The translations under genes and the position numbers were made by a program. A stretch of 37,831 nucleotides of DNA, from assembly GCA_964547645.1 (NCBI GenBank), contig CAZJOM010000037.1, forward strand, positions 1-37,831, given 5' to 3'. The DNA comes from SZUA-430 sp964547645 (GTDB lineage Bacteria > Pseudomonadota > Alphaproteobacteria > Micropepsales > Micropepsaceae). This document shows positions 15,002-23,189 of this stretch, piece by piece. How positions within the stretch are numbered: position 1 is the stretch's first letter; every line of letters begins with the position of its first letter. The notes below the pieces were generated by a model. The model was not told where the DNA came from. It made no database searches and saw only the letters and a program-made list of their open reading frames with translations.

Positions 15002-16885
15002 CTAAAACCTGGTCCGGATGCCCGCGTAGGCGGCGATGCCGGGTGAGCGGTAGCTGAAGACTTCTTCGTATTTTTCGTCGAACAGATTTTCGACGCGGCC
15101 GAAGGCTTGGATGTTGTCGGTCAGGTCGTAGGATGCGTTGATGTTGACAAGGGTGAACGCCTTGTTGACGACGGGCGTGTTACCGAAGAACGAGAACAGT
15201 GTGTCGTCCTGCTCGCCGTTGTAACGCACGCTCAACGTTGCCGACGCGCGGTCGAGGAAGCGGTAGTTCAGGTTCAGCGAGGCGATGTGCGGGGCGCGGC
15301 GGACTTCCGGTGTGCCGACTTCGTCGGCGTCGAGATAGGTGTAGGCGGCGTTGAACGTCACGTCGTCGGCCAGCGCTGCGTCCAAGGTGAGTTCGATACC
15401 ACGGCGGTTGCTCTTGCCGGGTTGGTTTTTTGTGGTCGAGGGGAAGACCGAGAAGTCGGTCTGGATCTCGTTCTTGAGGCGGGCCTCAAAGTAGGTCGCC
15501 GTCGCGCGCGCTTTGCCGTTCCAGAACGTTTGGTCGATGCCGATGTCCCAGCCGGTTGATTTCTCCGGCTTGAGGTTGGGGTTGCCCACAAAGCCGCTGG
15601 GGTCGAAGCCGAAGAGTTCGAAGTTGTTCGGGTTCTTGACACCTGTGCCAGCGGTCGCGCGTAGGCGCGTCGTGTCCGAGAGGCGGTAGCTCGCTTGCAG
15701 CCGATACGTGTTGGCGTCAACGAAGCGGTCGTTGTCGTCGCGCCGGAAAGCGATGCCTGCGTCGAACGCGTCAACCGAGAGGTCGTACGAGAGGACGTAG
15801 CCGATCGTGTCGAGTTTGCGTACGCCGTTGATGCCGGGGTCGAAGGGGAGAGTTGTGGCGACGTTCTGATAGCGCTCGGTGCGCCAGTCGATGGCGCCGG
15901 TGAGTTTATGTTCGAACGCGCCCGTTGTGGCGTTGACGGCGGAGACGAGGCTGACCTTGTGGCGGTTGCCTTTGGTGATGAAGGGTCCAAAGGCGCTGTC
16001 TGTGGTCGCGTCCGCGTCGATGAAGGCGTAGTTGAGGCGCGTCTGCCATGCGCCGGCGAAGGCCGACACTTCCGCGGAGATGTTGCCGTAAAGCTGCGTG
16101 GTGTCGAATGTGTCGTCGCTGCCGTCGATGACGAGGCCGCTGAAGAAATCCTGTGGATCGGTTTCGGCGAACGTGTCGAAGTAACGCAGGAGTGCGCGCA
16201 GCTCGACGTTCTCGGCCGGGCGAATGCCTGCGTTCACGAACAGCGCGGAGTCGCGCTCGCCGTCGCGCTCGTTGCCATCGCGGGCGATGTTGATGCCGGC
16301 GGTCGCGTGGTGGTTGGCACTGGCGTAGAAGTCGAAGGTGTCGTTGCCAAGGCCCGCGCTCACGCCGGTTTGCCAGGTCGCGAACGAGCCGGCTTCGCCC
16401 ATCGCTTCGACGGCGAAGTCGCCTTTACCGCGGCGCGGAACGATGTTGATGACGCCGCCGATCGCGTCGGAGCCGTAGAGCGCGCTTTGGCTGCCGCGCA
16501 GGATTTCGATGCGTTCGATGTCGGTCGCGAGAAGGCCGGAGAAATCGAACTCGCCTTGGAACGGATCGCTGACGTCGGCCCCGTCAAACATCACGAGCGT
16601 GTGGTTGCCTTCGCTGCCGCGCATACGGACTTGCGTTTTCGAGCCGACGGCGCCGGAGCGGCTGACTGCGACGCCCGGCACGTCGCGCAGGATGTCGCCA
16701 ATGAAGCGGGTTTGACGTTCGTCGATTTGCTTGCCGTCAATGATCGTGACCGCTGTGCCGAGCCGGTCTTCGGCCACTTTGCCGATGCGGCTGGCCGTCA
16801 CGACGACTTTTTCGACCGGTTGGTCGGCGAAGGCCGAAGATGCGAGCAAGGCGAAGGCGGAAACTGACAAGAGAAAGCGAGACAT
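15002..16885 (-). CDS. TonB-dependent outer membrane receptor, BtuB-like (cobalamin uptake)
   Basis: A 627-residue TonB-dependent receptor for active uptake across the outer membrane, most likely of cobalamin. ATG at 16885 is chosen over an upstream TTG because it opens directly into a signal peptide (MSRFLLSVSAFALLASSAFA). A TonB box (EKVVVTASR) follows, then the plug domain (about 30-150: ILRDVPGVAVSRSG, RMRGSEGNHTLVMFDG, IEILRGSQSALYGSDAIGGVINI) and a 22-strand barrel ending in Phe (RTRF), as needed for outer-membrane insertion. Length fits BtuB (about 600). A cobalamin riboswitch lies in the leader, which supports the substrate. Confidence 0.92.
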   Translation of the reverse strand: MSRFLLSVSAFALLASSAFADQPVEKVVVTASRIGKVAEDRLGTAVTIIDGKQIDERQTRFIGDILRDVPGVAVSRSGAVGSKTQVRMRGSEGNHTLVMFDGADVSDPFQGEFDFSGLLATDIERIEILRGSQSALYGSDAIGGVINIVPRRGKGDFAVEAMGEAGSFATWQTGVSAGLGNDTFDFYASANHHATAGINIARDGNERDGERDSALFVNAGIRPAENVELRALLRYFDTFAETDPQDFFSGLVIDGSDDTFDTTQLYGNISAEVSAFAGAWQTRLNYAFIDADATTDSAFGPFITKGNRHKVSLVSAVNATTGAFEHKLTGAIDWRTERYQNVATTLPFDPGINGVRKLDTIGYVLSYDLSVDAFDAGIAFRRDDNDRFVDANTYRLQASYRLSDTTRLRATAGTGVKNPNNFELFGFDPSGFVGNPNLKPEKSTGWDIGIDQTFWNGKARATATYFEARLKNEIQTDFSVFPSTTKNQPGKSNRRGIELTLDAALADDVTFNAAYTYLDADEVGTPEVRRAPHIASLNLNYRFLDRASATLSVRYNGEQDDTLFSFFGNTPVVNKAFTLVNINASYDLTDNIQAFGRVENLFDEKYEEVFSYRSPGIAAYAGIRTRF

Positions 16886-17035
16886 GATGCACCCCAAGCG
16901 TGACGTGGGCGCAGAGCATCCCGTCCAAAGCGCCCGTGGTCCCTCGCCACCACCATGGTTGCGATAGGCCCAACGTCACCGCGCCGGAGGGATCCGTCTC
17001 GCAAGCGCCCGCCGCGCGTTCGAGGGGTGACACAC

Positions 17036-17171
17036 GTTGGCAGGTCTCCTGGCTTGCGACCCTTCATCGGCCACCTTCCCGATCGCATGGATCAGTGGTG
17101 TCTCGGCCGATGCGCCGTCGCTTACAGTTGCGGGGGCAGCCCCGGTATCTCACCGGGTTCCCTTGACCAAC
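17036..17171 (-). promoter_or_regulatory. Cobalamin (AdoCbl) riboswitch
   Basis: Read on the minus strand, the leader carries the conserved parts of the B12 riboswitch in order: closing helix strand GTTGG (17171-17167), AAGGGAACCCGGTG, the CCGG hairpin, GCCCCCGCAACTGTAAG, and the B12 box AGCCAGGAGACCTGCC (17054-17039), closed by CCAAC (17040-17036). It lies about 150 nt upstream of the BtuB-like start. Binding of adenosylcobalamin would shut down the uptake operon. The spacer to the start codon holds the expression platform; I see GC-rich pairing there but no clear terminator. Confidence 0.93.
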
Positions 17172-17266
17172 ATGGTTCTGGATTAACGATGACGAAGCTT
17201 GTGCCGCTCGTCAAGTCGCGCAAAAGGCGAAGCGTACAGCCGCGGATCGCGCAACGGCAGTGCGGT

Positions 17267-17692
17267 CTATTCGAACGCTTGGCCGAGCCTGGTCAAGTAG
17301 TCGGCCAGGTGGAGGATTTCGCGCTCGCTGAGCGTGGCTTCGATCGTGTCGTTGATTCCACGGAAGGGGCGTTCGAGGCGTTTCAATGCGGCGCGGCCTT
17401 TGGCGCTTAGCGACAGGCTCCAGGCGCGCGTGTCGGACGGATCGGGAGTGCGGTCGAGCAGACCTTTCTCGATCAGGCGGGCACACATGGCCGTGACGGC
17501 GGATTCGTTTAGGCCGAGTTGATTGGCGACAAGACGTTGCGACGTCGGTTCGCTGCGCGCGATGACCGCCAGCACCGCCGCTTGCGCGGTCGTCACTTCG
17601 GCTGCGGCGATCACGGCGCGGTCCGCCGCCTTTTGAATGCGGTGTGCGGCGACCTGCAGGCGGTGGTAGAGGCGGGTTTTCTGAGCGGTCAT
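17267..17692 (-). CDS. MarR family transcriptional regulator
   Basis: A 141-residue winged-helix repressor. ATG at 17692 (MTAQKTRLYHRLQ) is preferred over an upstream start that would add a Cys/His-rich non-homologous stretch. The core shows the MarR layout: helix TTAQAAVLAVIA, recognition region LVANQLGLNESAVTAMCARLIEKGLL, wing DRTPDPSDTRAWSLSLSAKGRAAL, then C-terminal dimer helices. It is divergent from an amidohydrolase gene with 71 bp between starts. A perfect 14-bp palindrome in that gap is its probable operator, so it likely controls itself and the neighbour. Confidence 0.88.
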   Translation of the reverse strand: MTAQKTRLYHRLQVAAHRIQKAADRAVIAAAEVTTAQAAVLAVIARSEPTSQRLVANQLGLNESAVTAMCARLIEKGLLDRTPDPSDTRAWSLSLSAKGRAALKRLERPFRGINDTIEATLSEREILHLADYLTRLGQAFE

Positions 17693-17734
17693 GGCGCAAG
17701 ATAACCCGCTTGAGCAGCCGTGCACAACATGATA

Positions 17735-17748
17735 CTTCACTAGTGAAG
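17735..17748. promoter_or_regulatory. Probable MarR operator (CTTCACTAGTGAAG)
   Basis: A perfect 14-bp palindrome in the 71-bp gap between the divergent MarR and amidohydrolase starts. Position and symmetry fit a MarR dimer site that would block both promoters. Confidence 0.65.
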
Positions 17749-17763
17749 CAAATGAGGTTGACG

Positions 17764-18576
17764 ATGGGTGCGATCGACGTGTGGGCGCAGATCACGACCG
17801 AGCGCATGGCCGCTCAGCCGTGGATGCGAACGCTGCTGCGTTGGACGGGGCAAGAGGGTGAGCGAGTGCTGCCGACGCCTGCGTCGACCGTTGCGGCGAT
17901 GGATGCTGCCGGTATCGATATCACGCTCATATCGGGCTGGTCGTCGCCGTCGGGCGACTTGATTTCCAACGACGAGGTGGAGCGCCAGATTGCGGAGGCG
18001 CCGCTGCGTCTGCGCGGCTTGGCGTGTGTCGATCTATCCAATCCGATGGAAGCGGTTCGCGAGATACGGCGGCGGGTGGACGGCAAGCGCTTTGTCGGCG
18101 TGCGGGTCGTTCCGTGGTTGTGGGATCTGCCGCCGAACGACCGGCGCTATTATCCGGTCTATGCGGCGTGTATCGAGGCCGGCATGCCGTTCTGCACCCA
18201 GATCGGACACACCGGGCCGCTGAAGCGGTCTGAGACTGGACGGCTTATTCCGTATTTGGAAGACGTGCTGCTCGACTTTCCTGAACTGGTCGTGGTTGGC
18301 GGGCATGTTGGGTTTCCTTGGCTCGACGAACTGACGACTTTGACCGTGAAGTTTCCGAACTTCCACGTCGATACGTCGGCCTATGTGCTACGGCGACTAC
18401 CGCCGGATTTCGTGGCGTGGATGAAGGGCGTGGGCAAGTCGCGCGTCATGTTCGGCACCAACTGGCCCATGCTGGCGCCGGCAGCCTGTTTGGACGGGCT
18501 GGAAGGACTGGGTTTATCGCAGGCGCAGAGCGAAGCGTTTCTGTCCGGCAACGCGCGCCGCGTGTTCAGACTCTAA
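17764..18576 (+). CDS. Amidohydrolase family 2 protein
   Basis: A 270-residue TIM-barrel protein of the amidohydrolase-2 family (relatives of ACMS decarboxylase). ATG at 17764 has GAGG 9 bp upstream; an ATG at 17752 is also possible. Retained metal-site histidines are in QIGHTGP and VVGGHVGFPW, but the usual N-terminal HxH is replaced by IDVWAQ, and the usual final Asp (GSDWP) is Asn in MFGTNWPML. I recall the same substitutions in a subfamily of these proteins, so they are probably a subfamily trait. The chemistry is thus uncertain: decarboxylase, hydrolase or metal-free variant. Likely regulated by the divergent MarR gene. Confidence 0.82.
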   Translation: MGAIDVWAQITTERMAAQPWMRTLLRWTGQEGERVLPTPASTVAAMDAAGIDITLISGWSSPSGDLISNDEVERQIAEAPLRLRGLACVDLSNPMEAVREIRRRVDGKRFVGVRVVPWLWDLPPNDRRYYPVYAACIEAGMPFCTQIGHTGPLKRSETGRLIPYLEDVLLDFPELVVVGGHVGFPWLDELTTLTVKFPNFHVDTSAYVLRRLPPDFVAWMKGVGKSRVMFGTNWPMLAPAACLDGLEGLGLSQAQSEAFLSGNARRVFRL

Positions 18577-18578
18577 GT

Positions 18579-18845
18579 CTATTGCGGCAGGCGGATGTAG
18601 GCGAGGGCGAAGACTGTGAGCATGGCGACGTGGATGATCGTGACGACGACATTGCCACGGCGGATGGAGCGGGCTTCGGCTTCGTGGGTTGCTCGGTCTT
18701 GCGAGAGGGCTTTAAAGCCGTGGGTGATATCGTCGATGCCGACGAAGGCGCCAAGGATCAGGCGCAAGAAGAAGAGCACCCAGAACCAAGTCCAGACAGT
18801 CGCCAGATTGAAGCCCAGCATTTCGGCGAGGCTGATGTCGTGCAT
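18579..18845 (-). CDS. Hypothetical two-TM membrane protein
   Basis: An 88-residue protein starting at ATG 18845 (MHDISLAEMLGFN), with a good GGAGGCGG site 5 bp upstream; the longer frame from 18908 has no such site. Two membrane helices at about 15-35 and 66-85 are joined by a charged cytoplasmic loop (SQDRATHEAEARSIRRG). No family recognised. It converges on the amidohydrolase with 2 bp between stops. Confidence 0.65.
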   Translation of the reverse strand: MHDISLAEMLGFNLATVWTWFWVLFFLRLILGAFVGIDDITHGFKALSQDRATHEAEARSIRRGNVVVTIIHVAMLTVFALAYIRLPQ

Positions 18846-19036
18846 TTTTCCGCCTCCCCCCGAAGGCGTACCTACACCGATGATGGCGGGCGGGCGTCGT
18901 GGGTGCAAGCCAAACGCCGGATTTCCGGTGCTTGTTCCCCGACTGGCGGGTTTTCGTGGGCACGGTCACTTCCGCTCCGGCGGCAAGAGGCGCAATACCT
19001 GCCGGAGATGGATGAATCAGACGAGGCGCTCTTCCG

Positions 19037-20434
19037 ATGTTGAGCCAGCAATTGCGACACTTCATTGCCGGGGTAGCGCCGTCGGGGAGCGACCCGGGCA
19101 TGTCGGAGCGGATTTTGACCTCTTTCCACGAGACGGAACGGTCGGGGTTGATGTTGGCCTGTGTGGTCAGGGCAGTGATCGTGATCGCGCTGGTGCTGCT
19201 GTTCGCGGCGACGGGGTCGTTTGTCGGGGACGGGTGGTTGTTTTTGTTGCTGATGCCGCTCGGCATTGCAGCGATCGGGTTGGCGCAATTCGAGGCGATG
19301 CGGCGGTGGCCGGAACTGGCGTGGCCTAAGTACGTGTTCATTGCGCTCGACTGCGCTTATCTCGCCTGGCTGTTGATCATGCGGCATTCGTTTGCGAACG
19401 ACTTGCCGCCGGTGACGTTGGCGGTGAAAGAGGGGGCGTTGCTGTTCTTCGTCGCGTTTCTGGTCCACGGCGCGTTCAGCTATTCGCCGCGGTTTATTCT
19501 CTGGACGGGGCTTTGCATCACACTCGGCTGGGGTGCTGTTGTCGCGGCGGCTGCCATGGAGCCAGGCACATTCATCACCGTGAAGGCGGGCCCCGGCATG
19601 TGGCGCGACTACGGCGATCCGGGATACTTGCCGGTGATCAAGATCGTCTACGACTATGTGGTGTTGGCATTTCTGACGTTGGGGCTTGCGGTTGCCGTTT
19701 GGCGCTCGCGGCGGTTGGTTCTCGCGGCGGCGGCGTCGGAGCGGGCGCGGGCCAATTTGGCGCGACACTTTTCGCCGAAGGTTGTCGATGAACTCAGCGC
19801 GCGCGAGCGGCCGTTCGGCGAGACGCGGCGGCAAGCGGCCGCTGTGTTGTTCGCCGACATCCGCGGGTTCACCACGCGTTGCGAGACGATGGCGCCGGAA
19901 GAGGCGATCTCATTCTTGCGCGACTTTCATGGACGGATGGAGGAAGTGATCTTCCAGCATGGCGGTACGCTGGACAAGATTTTGGGTGATGGGTTGCTTG
20001 CCGTCTTCGGCGTACCGGATCGAGGGCATGGCGATGCGGGTGATGCTTTGGCTTGCGCGTATGCGATGATTGACACCGTTGCGCGCTGGAATGTGGAGCG
20101 GGCGGCGGCGGGGCAGTTCGAGTTTCAGATCGGGGTCGGGCTGCACTATGGCCACGTCATGCTGGGCGACGTTGGTAGCGAGCGATTGATGACTTTCACG
20201 GTCGTGGGCGACACGGTCAATGTGGCTAGCCGGCTGCAATCGCTGTCGAAGGAGTTGGGGACGCGGCTCGTTGCCAGCGATACGTTGGTCAAGGCGGTGC
20301 AGGACGAGATGCGCGAAGAACGGGCGCTCATCGAGCAGCTGAAATTCGTCGGGCCGCAGCATCTGCGGGGCCGGGAGAACGAGACCGTCGTTTACGCGCT
20401 GGAGGCGTCGGGACAGGAGCGTGCAGTCGCCTAA
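19037..20434 (+). CDS. Membrane-bound class III adenylate cyclase
   Basis: A 465-residue cyclase that makes cAMP from ATP. The N-terminal half has about six membrane helices (residues 40-230). A short linker (ASERARANLARHFSPKVVDEL) leads to the catalytic domain (about 265-455). Metal-binding D274 (FADIRGFTT) and D318 (ILGDGLLAVFG), adenine-selecting K314, and transition-state N395 and R399 in GDTVNVASRLQ are all present, so it should be active as a homodimer. The second adenine-selecting position is Thr388 (FTVVGDT) rather than Asp; this K/T pair is the mark of the class IIIb group, several members of which respond to bicarbonate. The sbtAB bicarbonate transport genes lie 1.4 kb away. Confidence 0.93.
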   Translation: MLSQQLRHFIAGVAPSGSDPGMSERILTSFHETERSGLMLACVVRAVIVIALVLLFAATGSFVGDGWLFLLLMPLGIAAIGLAQFEAMRRWPELAWPKYVFIALDCAYLAWLLIMRHSFANDLPPVTLAVKEGALLFFVAFLVHGAFSYSPRFILWTGLCITLGWGAVVAAAAMEPGTFITVKAGPGMWRDYGDPGYLPVIKIVYDYVVLAFLTLGLAVAVWRSRRLVLAAAASERARANLARHFSPKVVDELSARERPFGETRRQAAAVLFADIRGFTTRCETMAPEEAISFLRDFHGRMEEVIFQHGGTLDKILGDGLLAVFGVPDRGHGDAGDALACAYAMIDTVARWNVERAAAGQFEFQIGVGLHYGHVMLGDVGSERLMTFTVVGDTVNVASRLQSLSKELGTRLVASDTLVKAVQDEMREERALIEQLKFVGPQHLRGRENETVVYALEASGQERAVA

Positions 20435-20547
20435 GTCTCTTCGCGTTTTGGGGGAAGTGGTGTGGGCGCTTGAAGGGAAGTGGCTACACGCGGCGCGCGC
20501 CCTTGTGCTAGGGTGCGCGTACTTCGCCCCCCAGCGATGAGGCATCA

Positions 20548-21396
20548 ATGCGCCGGACGCTGTCCTATGTGTGGTGGCCGTTGTTGTTCGCGGCATCAGT
20601 CGTTTCGGTCTATGCCGGCATTCAAAGCGGACACGCGGTTCTGGTTTTCAACGTGACGTACGTCGCGCTCGCGATTGCTATCGCGGTGTTGGAGCGTGTG
20701 TTTCCGCATGAGCAAGCGTGGCTCGCCAATGACGGCCAAATTGTCCCCGATATCGCGCACACCGTCCTGAACAAGGGTATCGCCCAAGTCATCATTGTGA
20801 TGGTGACTTTTATGGGGATAGCCGAATTCGCTGCGCCGACCGCCGGGGTGCTCTGGCCGGCTCATCTGCCCTTTGGAGTTGAAGTGGCAATAGGACTCGT
20901 CATCGCCGAGTTCGGGCTCTACTGGAAGCACCGGTTCGCGCACGAGTGGCCGCCGCTGTGGCGCTTCCATGCCGTTCATCACAGCGTAACGCGGCTCTGG
21001 TTTTTGAACACCGGCCGATTTCACGTTGTGGACACGCTCACCGGTCTGGCGGTGGCCATGCCCGTTCTGTTGCTTCTGGGTGCACCCAAGGACGTCATGA
21101 TCATGGTCAGCGCGATCACGACCTTTGTCGGAATCCTCACGCATTCGAACGTGGAGATGCGCTGTGGCGTGTTGAACTTCGTCTTCAACACGCCGGAATT
21201 GCATCGGTGGCACCATTCGAAAGTGCTTGCCGAGGGCAATCGGAACTACGGCGAAAACCTGATGCTGTTCGATCAGCTGTTCGGCACCTATTTTAACGCG
21301 CCGCGCCGCCCGCCTAAGGACATCGGCATCGCGCATCCGATGCCTTCGACTTTCTTCGGCCAGTTGGCGGTGCCATTTACGCGCGCACCGCTCTGA
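20548..21396 (+). CDS. Sterol desaturase/fatty acid hydroxylase family protein
   Basis: A 282-residue integral membrane di-iron enzyme of the fatty acid hydroxylase superfamily, which uses O2 to hydroxylate or desaturate lipids. Four to five membrane helices. The histidine clusters that bind iron are complete: HRFAH (128-132), HAVHH (141-145), H199 in ILTHSN, and HRWHH (219-223). Length is normal. It follows the cyclase by 113 bp on the same strand. A second member of the family lies at 36242 with a different operon context. The substrate cannot be told; lipid or carotenoid head groups are possible. Confidence 0.88.
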   Translation: MRRTLSYVWWPLLFAASVVSVYAGIQSGHAVLVFNVTYVALAIAIAVLERVFPHEQAWLANDGQIVPDIAHTVLNKGIAQVIIVMVTFMGIAEFAAPTAGVLWPAHLPFGVEVAIGLVIAEFGLYWKHRFAHEWPPLWRFHAVHHSVTRLWFLNTGRFHVVDTLTGLAVAMPVLLLLGAPKDVMIMVSAITTFVGILTHSNVEMRCGVLNFVFNTPELHRWHHSKVLAEGNRNYGENLMLFDQLFGTYFNAPRRPPKDIGIAHPMPSTFFGQLAVPFTRAPL

Positions 21397-21590
21397 GCTG
21401 GCGAAACGGCTAGGGGAATCGCGCCAGGCGTTAACGCACGTCCAAGTCGCAATTGAACTCCGATGCGTCTTTTAACTGACGCCTGATAGTTGCGTGATCA
21501 ATTGCAACTTCGACCCTCGGTCAGTGGTGGCGCGTTGCGACGCGGTGCAATGTCCGTCGCATCAACAGCGTTCACTACTCCCCCGGCGCG

Positions 21591-21812
21591 ATGACAAAGA
21601 AACCGCACTTCGATCCCGATCCCGACATAATCCGTTCGGCGTGGCTTTTGATCCGCAATCACGGCGACAAGGCGCTGCGCGAGGCGACGCGCTTTCAGAA
21701 TCAAATGATCCGCAAAGGCGATCCGCGCGGGATTACGTTGTGGTGGTCGATCGGCGAAGCGATCAAAGAGCTCCGCCGCACGAAACGCGCGCCGCACGAG
21801 CCGTTGAACTAG
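21591..21812 (+). CDS. Small conserved-looking hypothetical protein
   Basis: A 73-residue soluble basic protein (MTKKPHFDPDPDIIRSAWLL...). The helix-rich pattern with RFQNQMIRKGDPRGITLWW suggests a folded domain, and codon use matches the neighbours, so it is probably real, although no strong ribosome binding site is seen. No function assigned. Its stop codon overlaps that of the convergent sbtB gene. Confidence 0.55.
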   Translation: MTKKPHFDPDPDIIRSAWLLIRNHGDKALREATRFQNQMIRKGDPRGITLWWSIGEAIKELRRTKRAPHEPLN

Positions 21813-22120
21813 AACCGATCAGGTCGCAGGACTTGGACGTCGCTGACTGTTGCGACGCCGCGCCAGGATTCGAAAAGGGGAAGCAGGTTCGTGAGGACCG
21901 CGTCCGCGGCTTCCGGGGTGAGGATGACGTTGACGAGGGTCATGCCATAGGCGTGCGAGAGTGAGTCCTCCCACCAAGCGCCTTGAGCGCCGAAGCCCTT
22001 TGATCCTTCGAGGATCGTGTAGCCTTTTGCGCCGGCCTTCACGAGCAGTTCCTCGATCCGGGGCAGGATGGCGGGCTCGACGATGATCTCTAGCTTCTTG
22101 CGGGCATAGGTTTGTACCAT
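21809..22120 (-). CDS. sbtB: P-II-like regulator SbtB of the bicarbonate transporter
   Basis: A 103-residue P-II-like protein. The beta-alpha-beta pattern of P-II is visible (KLEIIVEPAILPRIEELLVKAGAKGYTILEG, then GMTLVNVILTPEAADAVLTNLLPLFESWRGVATVSDVQVL), with a short T-loop region GSKGFGAQGAWWEDS lacking the uridylylated Tyr context of GlnB. It lies 12 bp after an SbtA-type transporter, the genomic signature of SbtB, which in cyanobacteria binds cAMP/AMP/ADP/ATP and gates SbtA. The Cys-rich C-terminal redox tail of some cyanobacterial SbtB proteins is absent. The name rests mainly on the pairing with sbtA. Confidence 0.78.
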   Translation of the reverse strand: MVQTYARKKLEIIVEPAILPRIEELLVKAGAKGYTILEGSKGFGAQGAWWEDSLSHAYGMTLVNVILTPEAADAVLTNLLPLFESWRGVATVSDVQVLRPDRF

Positions 22121-22132
22121 GGTGTTGGGGCC

Positions 22133-23122
22133 TTAGGGCATGGCGCCGCCGGCCGCAAAGAAGTAGAGCGGCAGGCCGAGCGTCAGGTTGAAGGGAAATG
22201 TGATCGCGAGTGAGAGCGTCAAGTAGACCGCCGGGTTAGCTTGCGGCAGCGCGATGCGCATTGCGGCGGGTACGGCGATGTAGGACGAGCTTGCGCAGAG
22301 CGTCATCAGCAGCATTGTGGTCCCCGGCGAGAGGCCGATCAGCGTCGAGGCGCAGAGGCCCAAGCTTGCGCCGATCAGCGGCATGTAGAGCGCGAAGAGG
22401 ATGAGCGGGAACGACAGCGCGTTCGTGCTCATCAGGCGACGGCCGGCGAGGAGCCCCATGTCGAGCATGAAGAGGCAGAGGATGCCCTTGAAGGGCGCAT
22501 CGACGAACGGCGAGACCGCCTCCATGCCTTTCTGGCCTGAGATCACGCCGACGAAGAAGGCGCCCAACAGCAATACGACGCTACCGTTTAGGAACACCTC
22601 GCGCATGAGTTCGTGGCTGACGAAGGATTTGTCAGCGGCGTTGCGTGTGCTGCCGGCGTTGGCGAGCCAGAGGCCGGCGATGATTGCGGGGGTTTCCATG
22701 AGCGCGGTCACGGCGACCATGAAGCCGTCGAACTCGATCTTTAGGCTGTTGAGCAGGGTCGAGGCGGCAACAAAGGTCACGATGCTGACCGAGCCGTAGT
22801 GGGCGGCGACGGCGGCGGCGGAGATGCGATCGAGCTGTGACGTCGCGCGCAGCAGGAAGAACGCGAACACGGGGATAAGGACGCCGATCAGCATGCCGGC
22901 TGCTGCGACGACGGCGAACTCCCACGTCAGGCCGTGCTTGGCGATGGCGACACCGCCTTTAAAGCCGATCGCGAGCATCAGGTAGATCGTTAGGCCTTTC
23001 GCAAAGGCATCGGGAACGGTGAGGTCCGAGCGCAGGAGTGCTGCGGCAATTCCGAGCGCGAAGAAGAGTACCACCGGCGAGCTCAAATTGAGTGCCGCCA
23101 GTGCGGTTAGTTGTTCAAGCAA
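22133..23122 (-). CDS. sbtA: Sodium-dependent bicarbonate transporter SbtA family
   Basis: A 329-residue transporter with about ten membrane helices in two inverted halves. The start is set at TTG 23122 because AGGGGAG lies 6 bp upstream and the protein then begins LEQLTALAALNLSSPVVLFFALG, where homologues begin; longer frames add a non-homologous Ser-rich stretch. Family marks are AIGFKGGVAIAK in the first half and LCASSSYIAVPAAMRIALP-QANPAVYLTLSLAITFPFN in the second, matching the ASSSDISGPPTLRAGIPSANPSAY region of cyanobacterial SbtA. It imports bicarbonate with Na+. Co-transcribed with sbtB. Confidence 0.87.
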   Translation of the reverse strand: MLEQLTALAALNLSSPVVLFFALGIAAALLRSDLTVPDAFAKGLTIYLMLAIGFKGGVAIAKHGLTWEFAVVAAAGMLIGVLIPVFAFFLLRATSQLDRISAAAVAAHYGSVSIVTFVAASTLLNSLKIEFDGFMVAVTALMETPAIIAGLWLANAGSTRNAADKSFVSHELMREVFLNGSVVLLLGAFFVGVISGQKGMEAVSPFVDAPFKGILCLFMLDMGLLAGRRLMSTNALSFPLILFALYMPLIGASLGLCASTLIGLSPGTTMLLMTLCASSSYIAVPAAMRIALPQANPAVYLTLSLAITFPFNLTLGLPLYFFAAGGAMP

Positions 23123-23189
23123 GTGCGGCTCCCCTTGGCTTACACTTGGGGCTGAGATATCCGCCGCTTTGCGAATTTCAAGGCTGGGT

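Noticed and set aside
18846..19036. Possible regulatory RNA upstream of the adenylate cyclase
   Set aside because: GC-rich sequence with scattered small inverted matches, but no convincing stem set or known motif.
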